From SG8-41 sp963802355 (GTDB taxonomy: Bacteria > Pseudomonadota > Gammaproteobacteria > Burkholderiales > SG8-41), in NCBI GenBank assembly GCA_963802355.1, contig CAWDIV010000021.1:248001-312000 (forward strand): a stretch of DNA of 64,000 nt, in the 5' to 3' direction. Below, one piece after another: positions 18,595 to 27,106 of this stretch. The stretch's first letter is position 1. The number at the start of each line of letters is the position of its first letter. The notes under the pieces were generated by a model, which was given only the letters and a program-made list of their open reading frames with translations, was not told the origin of the DNA and made no database searches. The translations under genes and the position numbers were made by a program.

Positions 18595-19392
18595 ATGAAA
18601 AATCCATTACCGCCGGTCCCCGGCTATCCGCCACCGGCACTTCACCGGATCGAGTCCTCGACGGGTTCCTTGCGGCGCTCCCGGTTCGTTCACCATGCGT
18701 TGCGGCGCATTTTCGTCGCGGGGCTCCTGGCAGCGCTGCTGTCACCCCTACTAAGCGGCGCACAGCCGCGGTACAGCCCGACTGTGGCCGCAATGTTGCC
18801 CGCGTACTGTAAAAAGGAAGTTACCGGAATAGCGTGGACTCCCGAGGAATTGCAGCGGTGGAACGCTGCGATGGGGGGTGGGATGGAACACATACACCAC
18901 TACTGCCGGGGATTGGCGCATACGGCCCACGCCTTATTTACCGCAAAAACCCCGCAGGAACGCACGTGGGCACTGGGTTATTCGATCGGTGAATTCGATT
19001 ACATGCTGCATAATGCGGGCCTCGGCAAGGAATTCAAGCTGATGCCGGAAGTTCTGAAAAACAAAGGCGAAAACCTGATCCGGCTGGGCAAATTTACGGA
19101 AGCCTTGCCGGTTCTGCTACGCGCGATCGAGATGAAGCCTGACTACTGGCCGCCCTACGTCGTGCTGAGCGACTACTACAAGGACAGCGGGGACCTTGCC
19201 AAGGCGCGCGAATGGCTGGACAAGGCCTTGGCGATCGCCCCGGAATCAAAGACGCTCAGGGCGCGGCAGGCGGCCCTCGGCGGGGGCAAGGGAGCCCGTG
19301 CTACCGATACTGTCCGGCGGCCGGCAAAACCGCCGGCGCCGGAGAAACCGGCTGCACCGGCGGCGGAGGCGGAGGAGCCCGCCCCGAAATAG
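18595..19392 (+). CDS. Secreted or periplasmic TPR protein
   Basis: The 265-residue product has a hydrophobic export signal IFVAGLLAALLSPLLSGAQ near residues 39-57. That is unusually far from ATG 18595, so the true start may be TTG 18700, which puts a normal signal peptide first. A Cys/His-rich stretch (MLPAYCKKEV, HIHHYCRGLAHTAHALF) follows, then two TPR-like helical hairpins (GENLIRLGKFTEALPVLLRA and the segment from YVVLSDYYKDSGDLAKAREW). A Pro/Ala/Glu-rich tail closes it. It lies 7 bases after the amidotransferase. TPR lipoproteins and periplasmic proteins often assist polysaccharide polymerisation or export; its role here is inferred. Confidence 0.75.
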   Translation: MKNPLPPVPGYPPPALHRIESSTGSLRRSRFVHHALRRIFVAGLLAALLSPLLSGAQPRYSPTVAAMLPAYCKKEVTGIAWTPEELQRWNAAMGGGMEHIHHYCRGLAHTAHALFTAKTPQERTWALGYSIGEFDYMLHNAGLGKEFKLMPEVLKNKGENLIRLGKFTEALPVLLRAIEMKPDYWPPYVVLSDYYKDSGDLAKAREWLDKALAIAPESKTLRARQAALGGGKGARATDTVRRPAKPPAPEKPAAPAAEAEEPAPK

Positions 19393-19437
19393 ATCAGCCA
19401 CAGTTGCATGCAGGGCAAAGAAACGAAACCTTGTTAG

Positions 19438-19465
19438 CCACAGATACACACAGATAAACACAGAG
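19438..19465. repeat. Intergenic CCACAGATA-type repeat
   Basis: The string CCACAGATACACACAGATAA and its continuation repeat CACAGATA/CACAGA units between the convergent TPR and deacetylase genes. It resembles short interspersed motifs I recall from betaproteobacterial intergenic regions. Related CCACGGAATC-type copies occur near 23445-23494 and 61727-61753. Confidence 0.55.
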
Positions 19466-19523
19466 TTCAAGGGACCGTGAGCAAGACCAATCGAGAGTGT
19501 ATATCTGTAGCGAATAAACGCAC

Positions 19524-20456
19524 TTAAACGCGGTCCGCGTTCGTGCGGAACGTATTCTGCACGAGCCGCGCCAGAAACTTTCCCCGCGTCCTGTCCCAGG
19601 GCGTGAAGCGCGGCAGCTGGAACGGATCGCTCTTCGCGAGCGAAACCCCCCACGCCGTGGAAACGGCCGCCTCGAACCCTAGTTCCCGTACCATGCCGAC
19701 GTGCTCCTGGCGGTAATCGACGCGGGGCTTGCCGTTTGGATAGGCAAACAGCGTCACGGGCGCGCCCGTAATCGCCTCCAGTCGCTGCTTGCTGTCCCGG
19801 ATCTCGATGACAGCTCGCTCGGGGCCCAGGTTCGTGAGTATGGGATGGCTCACCGTATGGGCCCCCACTTCCATGCCGCACCCTTGCAGGTGACGCACCT
19901 GCTCCGAGGTCATCATGAGATCGGACGGCAACTCCACGGCCGCCGCCGCGCACAGCGCATCGACGCGCTGCTGACGTTCTTCCTGCGGCAGATACTTCAG
20001 CGCCTCCAGGAGGGACGCGACGGCCCGGCGGCGCTCCTCCAGAGTGGAGATGGGAACCATATCGAGTCCGGCCGGACGGGCGTCGAGCATGCCGCGGCGC
20101 GCCGCGCGCACGGTCTCGATCACGATGTCGTTGAACATCCTGCCGCCATCGAGGAAAGCGGTGGCGACGAAGAACGTCGCGGGCACTCCCCGCTTCAGCA
20201 ATATGGGCAGGGCCACGGTGTCGTTGTCGGCGTAGCCGTCGTCGAAAGTCACGCACGCCGCGCGCGGCGGCAGCGTTCCATCGCGCAGCCTGGCCGCCGC
20301 CTCACGTAGCGGCAGCACGGTAAACCAGCGGCCGAGCATCGAGAGCTGCCACTCGAACTCCCTGGCGCAGACCAGGTCCGGAAGCAGTGGGTCGGGCTGA
20401 GGAACGACGCGGTGGTAGATCAGTATCGAAAGGCAGCGGGCGAAGGGGCCGAGCAT
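19524..20456 (-). CDS. Polysaccharide deacetylase (NodB homology, CE4)
   Basis: The 310-residue protein starts MLGPFARCLSILIYHRVV and has NodB motif 1, VTFDDGYADND, with catalytic and metal Asp near residues 72-73, the metal His motif GAHTVSHPILTN near 197-208 and TLFAYPNGKP near 233-242. A helical insertion from about 110 to 180 separates the first two motifs, as in exosortase-associated polysaccharide deacetylases. It removes N- or O-acetyl groups from glycans, probably during export. No signal peptide is obvious. It is the last gene of the 23424-19524 minus-strand set downstream of a sigma-54 promoter. Confidence 0.88.
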   Translation of the reverse strand: MLGPFARCLSILIYHRVVPQPDPLLPDLVCAREFEWQLSMLGRWFTVLPLREAAARLRDGTLPPRAACVTFDDGYADNDTVALPILLKRGVPATFFVATAFLDGGRMFNDIVIETVRAARRGMLDARPAGLDMVPISTLEERRRAVASLLEALKYLPQEERQQRVDALCAAAAVELPSDLMMTSEQVRHLQGCGMEVGAHTVSHPILTNLGPERAVIEIRDSKQRLEAITGAPVTLFAYPNGKPRVDYRQEHVGMVRELGFEAAVSTAWGVSLAKSDPFQLPRFTPWDRTRGKFLARLVQNTFRTNADRV

Positions 20457-20490
20457 CTCAAGCTCTGATTGATTTCGGCCCGAGGCTATC

Positions 20491-21846
20491 CTAAATCCAT
20501 CGGTCCTGCACCGGCGGCTTGAAAGGGGCGGGCGAAACAGTCCCAGGAGCGCCGGCCAAGGCTGTATTCGGGTGCGGCCGCGCGGGATACCACCCCTTCT
20601 GCTCGCCCCCTAACTCCTTCTCGACCAGTCTCCGCGTCATAACGATGGCGGCCACGAGATAATACGGTACATCGTAATATGCCAGGCTCAGGAACGCGCC
20701 GCCGATGAAGTATCCCATCAGGCTCACCTGTATCATTCTTGCGAGATCTCCTGCCCATCGCCAGCTTTCCAGATGTCGGGTCTTTTGGGCAATCCACGAT
20801 GCATCGCGCCATGTGAAGATCCATAAGAGCACGAACAGCACGATACCCGGTATGCCGTGTTCGCCCAGCACCCCAAACCAGATACTGTGCGCGGCGTGGA
20901 CGTCCATAGGGTTGGGCGCATACTGGGCAAATACAGACGCGGTATAGATCTCGAACCCGCCCCCGATCGGCCGGGACGCGACGAGATTTATCGCCATCCT
21001 CCACGCGTTAAGGCGCCCTTGCGCCGAGCTGTCTTCCTCGTAATTCTGGATCGACTCCATCCGCTTCGTCCATTTCTCCGGCATGAACCCGATCGCGAAC
21101 GGCACCAGCAGGACGAGTAGAACTCCCGTGACGATCTTGTTGCGGCTCTTGAGCCACAGGAAGCCCAGCATCGCCCCGATCCCGACCAGCGCGCCGCGCG
21201 ACTGGGAACCAAGCGCGGAGAAACCGCACAGCACCATGCTGGCGAGGAGCGCGTAGCGGAGCCAGCGGTGGGTTGCCTGGAGATGCAGATAGCGCAACAA
21301 GGGAATCGTCATGACGATGGCGAGCCCGACCGTGTTGTTCTCGGCGATAAATGATCCGGAGGGTCCATATACCCTCTCTCCCCCACCGATGCGAAGAGTG
21401 AACAAGCCACCCTTTATCCCATAGAAGGCGATAGACAACGTCACGATCCACATCAGCACCTGCACGTGCTTCTTGCTATGCAGCAGATACATGATCACGA
21501 ATAGCATGAACATGGACTTCATTACTTTGTCCCACATGTTCCACTGCGCGTCGGGGACTATGGCAAGCACGGTGGTAACGTTCATCCACAACGTGAAAAG
21601 TATCAGCACCACGGTAACTCGCGTAATCGGGAATTGCCTCGGCTCCCGGGTGAGAAGAATTCCCAGCAGCGTTGCAATGGCGATGACCTGCGCAAACGGC
21701 AGGTCGAAGGCAAACGACCATGTCTGGCGGTGCGGACTCATGACGCTAACCCACACCCACAGATAGGCGCCAAAGACCGGCCGCTTGAGAACATACGGGA
21801 CCGACCCGAACAAGAAGAGCACAAGGAAAATGTCTCTAAGAGCCAT
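20491..21846 (-). CDS. Wzy/O-antigen-ligase-like protein, exosortase A-associated O-glycosylation ligase type
   Basis: From ATG 21846 (MALRDIFLVLFLFGSVPYV) the protein has about 451 residues and at least nine hydrophobic segments. PVFGAYLWVWVSVMSPHR near 19-36 and YGIKGGLFTLRIGGGERVYG near 137-156 precede SFIAENNTVGLAIVMTIPLL. The large periplasmic loop holds SSAQGRLNAWRMA and HAAHSIWFGVLGEHGIPG, typical of the O-antigen ligase/Wzy superfamily. I recognise this combination as the family named putative O-glycosylation ligase, exosortase A system-associated (from memory). Role: polymerisation or ligation of the polysaccharide. ATG 21858 is an alternative start. Confidence 0.87.
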   Translation of the reverse strand: MALRDIFLVLFLFGSVPYVLKRPVFGAYLWVWVSVMSPHRQTWSFAFDLPFAQVIAIATLLGILLTREPRQFPITRVTVVLILFTLWMNVTTVLAIVPDAQWNMWDKVMKSMFMLFVIMYLLHSKKHVQVLMWIVTLSIAFYGIKGGLFTLRIGGGERVYGPSGSFIAENNTVGLAIVMTIPLLRYLHLQATHRWLRYALLASMVLCGFSALGSQSRGALVGIGAMLGFLWLKSRNKIVTGVLLVLLVPFAIGFMPEKWTKRMESIQNYEEDSSAQGRLNAWRMAINLVASRPIGGGFEIYTASVFAQYAPNPMDVHAAHSIWFGVLGEHGIPGIVLFVLLWIFTWRDASWIAQKTRHLESWRWAGDLARMIQVSLMGYFIGGAFLSLAYYDVPYYLVAAIVMTRRLVEKELGGEQKGWYPARPHPNTALAGAPGTVSPAPFKPPVQDRWI

Positions 21847-21963
21847 GCTTTGCCTCAACCGGTGTTAAAGGCCCGGTCCGGGAGATCTTCGAGCTATCAG
21901 CGCACACCACGCGGTAAGCCGCATTCGCATACTCCAGTGCACCATGGTAGTGGGCGGAATGTC

Positions 21964-23424
21964 TCACGTCACCCGCTCCCGGAACTGGAACGCTGCTGAA
22001 CCACTGGCTGCACCCCTGTGAGCGATTACCGAGGCCAGTATTACCAGAATTCCCATGAGCTGTGCGTGGTGCCTGGTACCGCTCTCGTATACGCTGTGAA
22101 TGGCGAGAAAGTACATGAATGACAGCGCCAGCAACAAGACACCGGGGGTGCGGAAAAGGGCGGTCTTGACCTTCCAGGAGACGAAGATGAGATACCAGAT
22201 CGCCAGCCAATAAAGGTTGGTAACTGCCTCAGCTGCCCGGCACACAGAGCCGCAGATACCGAGCAGCTGGGTGAAAGTCAGGAAACTACCGAACACGTCA
22301 TTTCCCAGAAAGAAGATTTGTTTTTTCACCGCGAGATAGAGAAAGTCTGTCGGATGGGACAAAATCCATTCCTTTCCCCAACGGTAGCCTATATTGTTGC
22401 TCTCGAGCTCGCCATATTGCTCTAGGCTACGCTCGCCTCGCGACGCATAGCTGCCGGTCGCCCACGGATTGTTGGCCCTGTAGAAGCTTTCCCCGCCGTT
22501 GGTGGCTATCGGGACGAGTTCGTGAAAAATCGCGTAGTTCCTTAGCGTCCAGGGTGCGATCACGACCAGCATTCCGATCGCGACAGCAATCAGGCGTGCC
22601 GCGCTGCCAGACCAACGGGATTTTCGCAGCAATGCGTCGATCACGAACACGCCGGGCAACAGTATCGCGCCGGGCTGAACCAGACTCGCAAGACCCAGCG
22701 TGTTTCCTGCGAAGAACGGCAGCCACCGCGCTTTTCCCGAGCTCACGCCCGGCGCTGCCGCTGAAACATACAATAGAAGCGCCAGCGGGATGAGCAGGAT
22801 GGCAAAGGACTCCTTCGTCGGATATCCAGACATGAATATGTAGTTTGGCCACAGTGTCAGAAGCAGCGCCGCAAACCTGCCAACCCGCTCGCATGCAACC
22901 ATCTGACCCAGTCGGTAAACAATGTACACGGCAGCGGCATAGAGGATCACGTTCACGGCGATCGGGACCCAGGCGTGGACGCCCAGGATCAGGAAGCAGG
23001 CGTAAAGAAGGAAGGGATACCCCGGTGGCCAGTACCCGCGCTGCCCCAATCTATCCACGTAGATCCCGTTCTCAATGAGTCCCCGGGCTAACGCGACATA
23101 GACCGCCGAGTCCGATTGCAGAGGCGCGGGGAAGTAACCTATCCAAAGAACGCGCAAGAAGATCCCTCCCACCAATACCGCCAGCAGGAACCATCTACGT
23201 GGCACTCTTTCGATGGCGTCGGCAACGATCGCACCGTACCGGGCGATCGGCCGAGCGGCTGTGACCGCCACCAGCAGGACGATCAATCCCACGACCAGGC
23301 TGACGGCAATGACCACCCGTGGGGCACCGAGGTACTGCAGTCCAAGGCCCGCGAAGGGGATGGTCATGATCGCCCACGCGGTGATGAGCCCAAAGCCCAT
23401 CCACAGCAAACGCGCTAGGTTCAC
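21964..23424 (-). CDS. GT-C/ArnT-like membrane glycosyltransferase, paralogue of 10996-12492
   Basis: The protein has about 486 residues from GTG 23424 (VNLARLLWMGFG), with GGGGA-like pairing bases (GGGGACAC) upstream. The frame is open further upstream to 23496, but that part translates the intergenic CCACGGA repeat (HTETHRNENQHT), so I exclude it. Motifs in order: APLQSDSAVYVALARGL in the first periplasmic loop with its Asp, GYWPPGYPFLLYA, TLRNYAIFHELVPIATNGG, SFYRANNPWATGSY, and GTRHHAQLMGIL near the end. The polytopic plan of about 11 segments suggests a polyprenyl-phosphate-sugar transferase. It is the first gene downstream of the sigma-54 site at 23556-23571. Confidence 0.82.
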   Translation of the reverse strand: MNLARLLWMGFGLITAWAIMTIPFAGLGLQYLGAPRVVIAVSLVVGLIVLLVAVTAARPIARYGAIVADAIERVPRRWFLLAVLVGGIFLRVLWIGYFPAPLQSDSAVYVALARGLIENGIYVDRLGQRGYWPPGYPFLLYACFLILGVHAWVPIAVNVILYAAAVYIVYRLGQMVACERVGRFAALLLTLWPNYIFMSGYPTKESFAILLIPLALLLYVSAAAPGVSSGKARWLPFFAGNTLGLASLVQPGAILLPGVFVIDALLRKSRWSGSAARLIAVAIGMLVVIAPWTLRNYAIFHELVPIATNGGESFYRANNPWATGSYASRGERSLEQYGELESNNIGYRWGKEWILSHPTDFLYLAVKKQIFFLGNDVFGSFLTFTQLLGICGSVCRAAEAVTNLYWLAIWYLIFVSWKVKTALFRTPGVLLLALSFMYFLAIHSVYESGTRHHAQLMGILVILASVIAHRGAASGSAAFQFRERVT

Positions 23425-23444
23425 GGCCGTGTCCCCGATGGCTG

Positions 23445-23494
23445 GAGTGTGCTGGTTCTCATTCCGGTGTGTTTCCGTGTGATTCCGTGCGGCC
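23445..23494. repeat. Intergenic CCACGGAATC-type repeat
   Basis: Read on the minus strand this gives CGCACGGAATCACACGGAAA followed by CACACCGGAATGAG, tandem CACGGAA units. It lies between the sigma-54 promoter and the GT-C start, so it would be part of the 5' leader. It is related to the repeat at 61727-61753 and more loosely to 19438-19465. Confidence 0.5.
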
Positions 23495-23555
23495 ACGCCA
23501 TTCGTTTGGCGCGCTTTTTACCTTGCAGAATCCGCCAGATACGTGCCGCTGTTAT

Positions 23556-23571
23556 AGCAAGATGCGTGCCA
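23556..23571 (-). promoter_or_regulatory. Sigma-54 (RpoN) -24/-12 promoter
   Basis: The minus strand reads TGGCACGCATCTTGCT, matching TGGCACG-N4-TTGCW at every defined position. The predicted start is near 23545, about 120 bases before the GT-C gene; GT-C, Wzy-like ligase and deacetylase lie downstream on the same strand. The transcribed leader (about 23510-23555) is nearly repeated at 28530-28575 after the second sigma-54 site. The 311-base region 23425-23735 holds only this promoter and the CCACGGA repeat. RpoN control through the PrsK/PrsR two-component system is known for exosortase/PEP-CTERM systems; no activator gene is visible here. Confidence 0.85.
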
Positions 23572-23735
23572 TCGGGAACGGCGGGCGGAGCATAACAAAT
23601 TCAGGAAAAACCCTTCCAGTCCTGAGCTTAGCCCATCCCGGCGCGCTTGTCGGACCCAGGCAGCCCTGCCAGCGGAATCCAGACATTACGAGGCTGGCGA
23701 AAACCCGTCGGGCCCCGAAGGGCGCGGATTTTGTT

Positions 23736-25659
23736 CTACACCACCGCCGCAGCCGGCGAGCTTCCGGAATCGACCGCGGCAGGGGTGGACTGCTGGAGGT
23801 CCGACCAGATCTCGAACTGGGATACCTGCAGCAACCTCCCCGTAACGACTAGCTCCCCTTTCCTGTGAAGATCGAAATCCCGGACGATGCGCTCGAGATT
23901 GTAGATGCCGCGCTCCCGCGCCTGCCGGCTGTGCAAAAGGTCGAGCACGGGCTCGTAGAGCACGCCGCCCAACCATTTGTCCGAAGAGGTCGGGAAGCCC
24001 ATCTTGTCCACGCGGCTGCGCACCGATTCGGGAATTCTTCCGCGCATGCCTTCCCGCAGCACGTACTTGTTCCAGGGCCCCCGCACTTTCCACTCCGGGG
24101 GCAACCCGAGCACGAACGACACGAGACGATAGTCGAGAAACGGCACCCGCGCCTCGATCGAATGCGCCATCGAATTGCGGTCTTCCACGCGCAGATAGAG
24201 CGGCAACGGGTGGCTCATGATCGAGCGCGTGAGGCTCGCGTCCAGATCGTCCTTGCCAGGCCCGTACGGCTGCCCCTCCGGCAGCGCTTGCGTCAACTGG
24301 GGAGTGAACCAGGGATTGTCCCGCGCCCGCTCGATATTTTTACGCCAGGAAAGGACGCGGTAGGCGGGCACGGCGCGCAGCTTCGATTGCAGCAAGCGGC
24401 GCAACTGCCGCACGTACAAGCCGCGCCGGCTGCCGCCATGCGCTGCGGTATGGCTTTCGATTTCGCGCCATGCCTTCAGCGCGCACCCGCGATCGAGCAG
24501 GGTTTGCCAGTAATCCCTGAAGTAGTTCCCGTAACCTGCGATGGTTTCGTCGGCCCCCTGCCCGTTCAGGATCACCTTGAGCCCATTCGCTGCTGTCATC
24601 TCCATCAGGGCGTATCCGACGAGCGGCGTCAGCGAATGCACCGGCTCGTCCTGGAACCACAACATCCGGCGCAGCGCATCCCACAGCTGCCGGGGCGTCT
24701 TCTCGAGCCGCAGGAGCTGCGCTCCGGTCTGCGCTATCGTGTCGGCGATATATTGCGATTCGTCGTGCTCGCGCGACATGTAGCAGAATGCCATTAGGGG
24801 ATCGGCGGCGTTGGCGCTCGCGCGCAGCCGCGCCGCCGCGCAGATGATGGCGGTGGAGTCGAGCCCCCCGGAAAGATGCACGCCGATGGGCACGTCGCTG
24901 CGCATGTGCAATCGCATGGAATCTTCGAACAGCTCGGCGAAGGCCGCGGCGGGATCGGCAACCTCTACGGGCGGTACTTCCTCGCACCGCCAGTAGCGCC
25001 ATTCGCCGGTACGCTCCGTCAGGGCCCACCTCGAACGCGGTGGCCGCGCCGAGCTGGTCGATCCCCGCATAGAACGTCTGCCCGGTGGTATCCAGCCGCC
25101 CGTTCATCAGGAAATCGGCGGCGACCGGCCAATTGATCCCTGCGTTACACAACCCGGAGGCACGGATGGCCTTGATCTCGGATCCGAACAGCCAGCAGTG
25201 CGCGGCCCGGTACCTGTACAGCGGCTTGATGCCGAAACGGTCGCGCGACCCGAACAACCTGCCGCGGGACCGGTCGTGGATCAGAAAGGCCCACATCCCG
25301 TTCAGCCGCGGCAGACAGTCCGTGCCCCACTGGAGGTAAGCGTGCAGCAGCACCTCGGTGTCGCCGGTCGACCGGAACACGTGGCCCAGCCGCTGCAGTT
25401 CCTCCCGGAGCTCCCGGTAATTGTAGAGCTCGCCGTTGAACACGATGGTGCAGCTGCCATCGGGCGTGGACATGGGCTGATGTCCGGCCGGGGTCAGGTC
25501 CAGGATCGACAGACGCCGGAATCCCAGGCCGACGGGGCCCGAGTAATAGCTGCCGCTGTCGTCCGGCCCGCGGTGAGAGATGATCTCCGTCATCCGCTCG
25601 ACCACGTCACGGTCGGCCGGTCCTCCGTTTACGTTCAACATTCCCGCAAAACCACACAT
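23736..25659 (-). CDS. asnB: Asparagine synthase (glutamine-hydrolysing)-like amidotransferase, one frameshift
   Basis: The protein starts MCGFAGMLNVNGG with catalytic Cys2 and carries SHRGPDDSGSY near 28-38, VFNGELYNYRELREEL near 73-88 and DRFGIKPLY in the glutaminase domain. The frame breaks near 25025 within or beside a GGG run. In the new frame the synthetase domain shows VHLSGGLDSTAI, ILNGQGADETIAGYGNYF and SIEARVPFLDYRLV. The total is about 640 residues, the usual AsnB length. In polysaccharide loci such enzymes amidate uronic acids or other carboxylates. Genes upstream encode Wzx and a GDP-mannose dehydrogenase that makes a uronic acid donor, a plausible substrate link (inference). Confidence 0.88.
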
Positions 25660-25668
25660 GATGTCTCG

Positions 25669-27102
25669 TCATCCCTTCAGCGTGTGTATCACTTCCGTGA
25701 AGCCATTCCGGTTGAAGATGGCCGTGAGCGCCGCATAGGCCACCATACCTGTGAGTATCAGCGCCGTCATGCGCACGGCGTCGTCCATCGCCGACCCGAG
25801 CAAGACCCGCGCAGCCGTCACCGCCAGGTACATGCCCGCACATGCGAGCACCGTCGGCGCCATTGCACCCAGAAGATCGCGAGGTCGCAATCCGACGATC
25901 GGCACGAACAGCAGGATGGCCGCCGCGAAGACCACCGGAAACGCGATCAACCAGGATAGCGCGAGACCGACGATCCCCCACTGGCTGCCAATGGCGAACG
26001 CGACGGGCATCACCAGCGCCGCGATCAAGACCTGCTTGACGGAAACGTCGGCACGCCCCATGCCGCTTGCTGCCGTATTCATGAAGGGAGCGAACATGTG
26101 CACCGGCATGATCAGCGCCAGCAGTTGCAGCGGCAGGATCGATTCGTGCCATTTATCGCCAAGCAATACGTGAACGAGCTCGGGCGCTATACTCGACATC
26201 CCCCATAGCGCGGGAAACACGGCGAAGCTCAGCAGCCGCACCGCCAGCAGAAAATGCGACGCATATCTCGCGCGGTCGTCCTGTATCCGGGCGAACGCCG
26301 GGAACGCGACCTGGTTGATGAGCGCCGACAGCCTGCTCGCCGGAAGGCTTGCAAGATGCATCGAAACCGAATAGACGCCGAGGAGGTCCTTGCCGAGCAG
26401 CTTCCCGGCGATGATGGTGTCCGCCTGCGAGTACCAGAACCAGAGGATACGCGTAATGGTGTAGTTGCCGCCGAAGAACACCAGTTCCCGGGTGCCCCGA
26501 AACGAAAAGATCGGCCATTTGAAGAATGGAGCAGCGATATTGCAGATCACGGTGCCCAATACGACGCCGACCAGCGACCCCCCAACCAGCGACCAGACGC
26601 CGGCGCCCGCCAGCGCAAGTAAGAGCGTGGCAATGCTGCTGATGATCGACGAGGACAGTCCTATGAGCGCGCCCGTCTTGTAATCGAGCTTGCGGGCGAG
26701 CGTTGCGCCAGGGATCATCCCGAAGGCGCTCAGCAGGAAGGGGATCGCCAGCACGCGCACGATCGCGGTCAGCCGTTCCTCCCCGAAGAAGGCGGCGACC
26801 AGCGGCGCGCTGAGGAATATCACCGTAAACAGGATCCCGTTCACGACCAGGGCAAAACCAAACATCTGTCGCAACCTGCGCTCGTTCAGGTCGGGCGCCT
26901 GCACCACAGCGGCGCCGACGCCAAACTGCGACATCATCCCGAAGAACTCGATGAACACGGTCGCCATCGCCAGCAATCCGTAATCGGCCGGGGTCAGCAC
27001 CCGGATGACGACGATGGTGATGACCCAACTCACGGCCTGCGCGGCCAGCCGCGCGCCGGCCAACCAGTACAGGCCGGAAATCACCGTTTGCCGGAAGCTC
27101 AC
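25669..27102 (-). CDS. Wzx-type polysaccharide flippase (MOP superfamily, TuaB/WzxC-like)
   Basis: The 477-residue protein has about 12-14 hydrophobic segments. The N-terminus SGLYWLAGARLAAQAVSWVI with TPADYGLLAMATVFIEFFGM is the classic start of the WzxC/TuaB/MviN-like lipopolysaccharide flippases. Further features are GVGAAVVQAPDLNERRLRQM, AGKLLGKDLLGVYSVS near 225 and AFPAFARIQDDRARY near 257. It translocates undecaprenyl-diphosphate-linked repeat units to the periplasm. It lies 4 bases after the dehydrogenase stop and 9 bases before the amidotransferase start, so all three are probably one operon driven by the sigma-54 site at 28576-28591. Confidence 0.9.
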   Translation of the reverse strand: MSFRQTVISGLYWLAGARLAAQAVSWVITIVVIRVLTPADYGLLAMATVFIEFFGMMSQFGVGAAVVQAPDLNERRLRQMFGFALVVNGILFTVIFLSAPLVAAFFGEERLTAIVRVLAIPFLLSAFGMIPGATLARKLDYKTGALIGLSSSIISSIATLLLALAGAGVWSLVGGSLVGVVLGTVICNIAAPFFKWPIFSFRGTRELVFFGGNYTITRILWFWYSQADTIIAGKLLGKDLLGVYSVSMHLASLPASRLSALINQVAFPAFARIQDDRARYASHFLLAVRLLSFAVFPALWGMSSIAPELVHVLLGDKWHESILPLQLLALIMPVHMFAPFMNTAASGMGRADVSVKQVLIAALVMPVAFAIGSQWGIVGLALSWLIAFPVVFAAAILLFVPIVGLRPRDLLGAMAPTVLACAGMYLAVTAARVLLGSAMDDAVRMTALILTGMVAYAALTAIFNRNGFTEVIHTLKG

Positions 27103-27106
27103 GCGC

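Noticed and set aside
23425..23496. Extending the GT-C protein start to 23496
   Set aside because: The extra residues (HTETHRNENQHT) are a translation of the intergenic CCACGGA repeat; GTG 23424 fits the family start.
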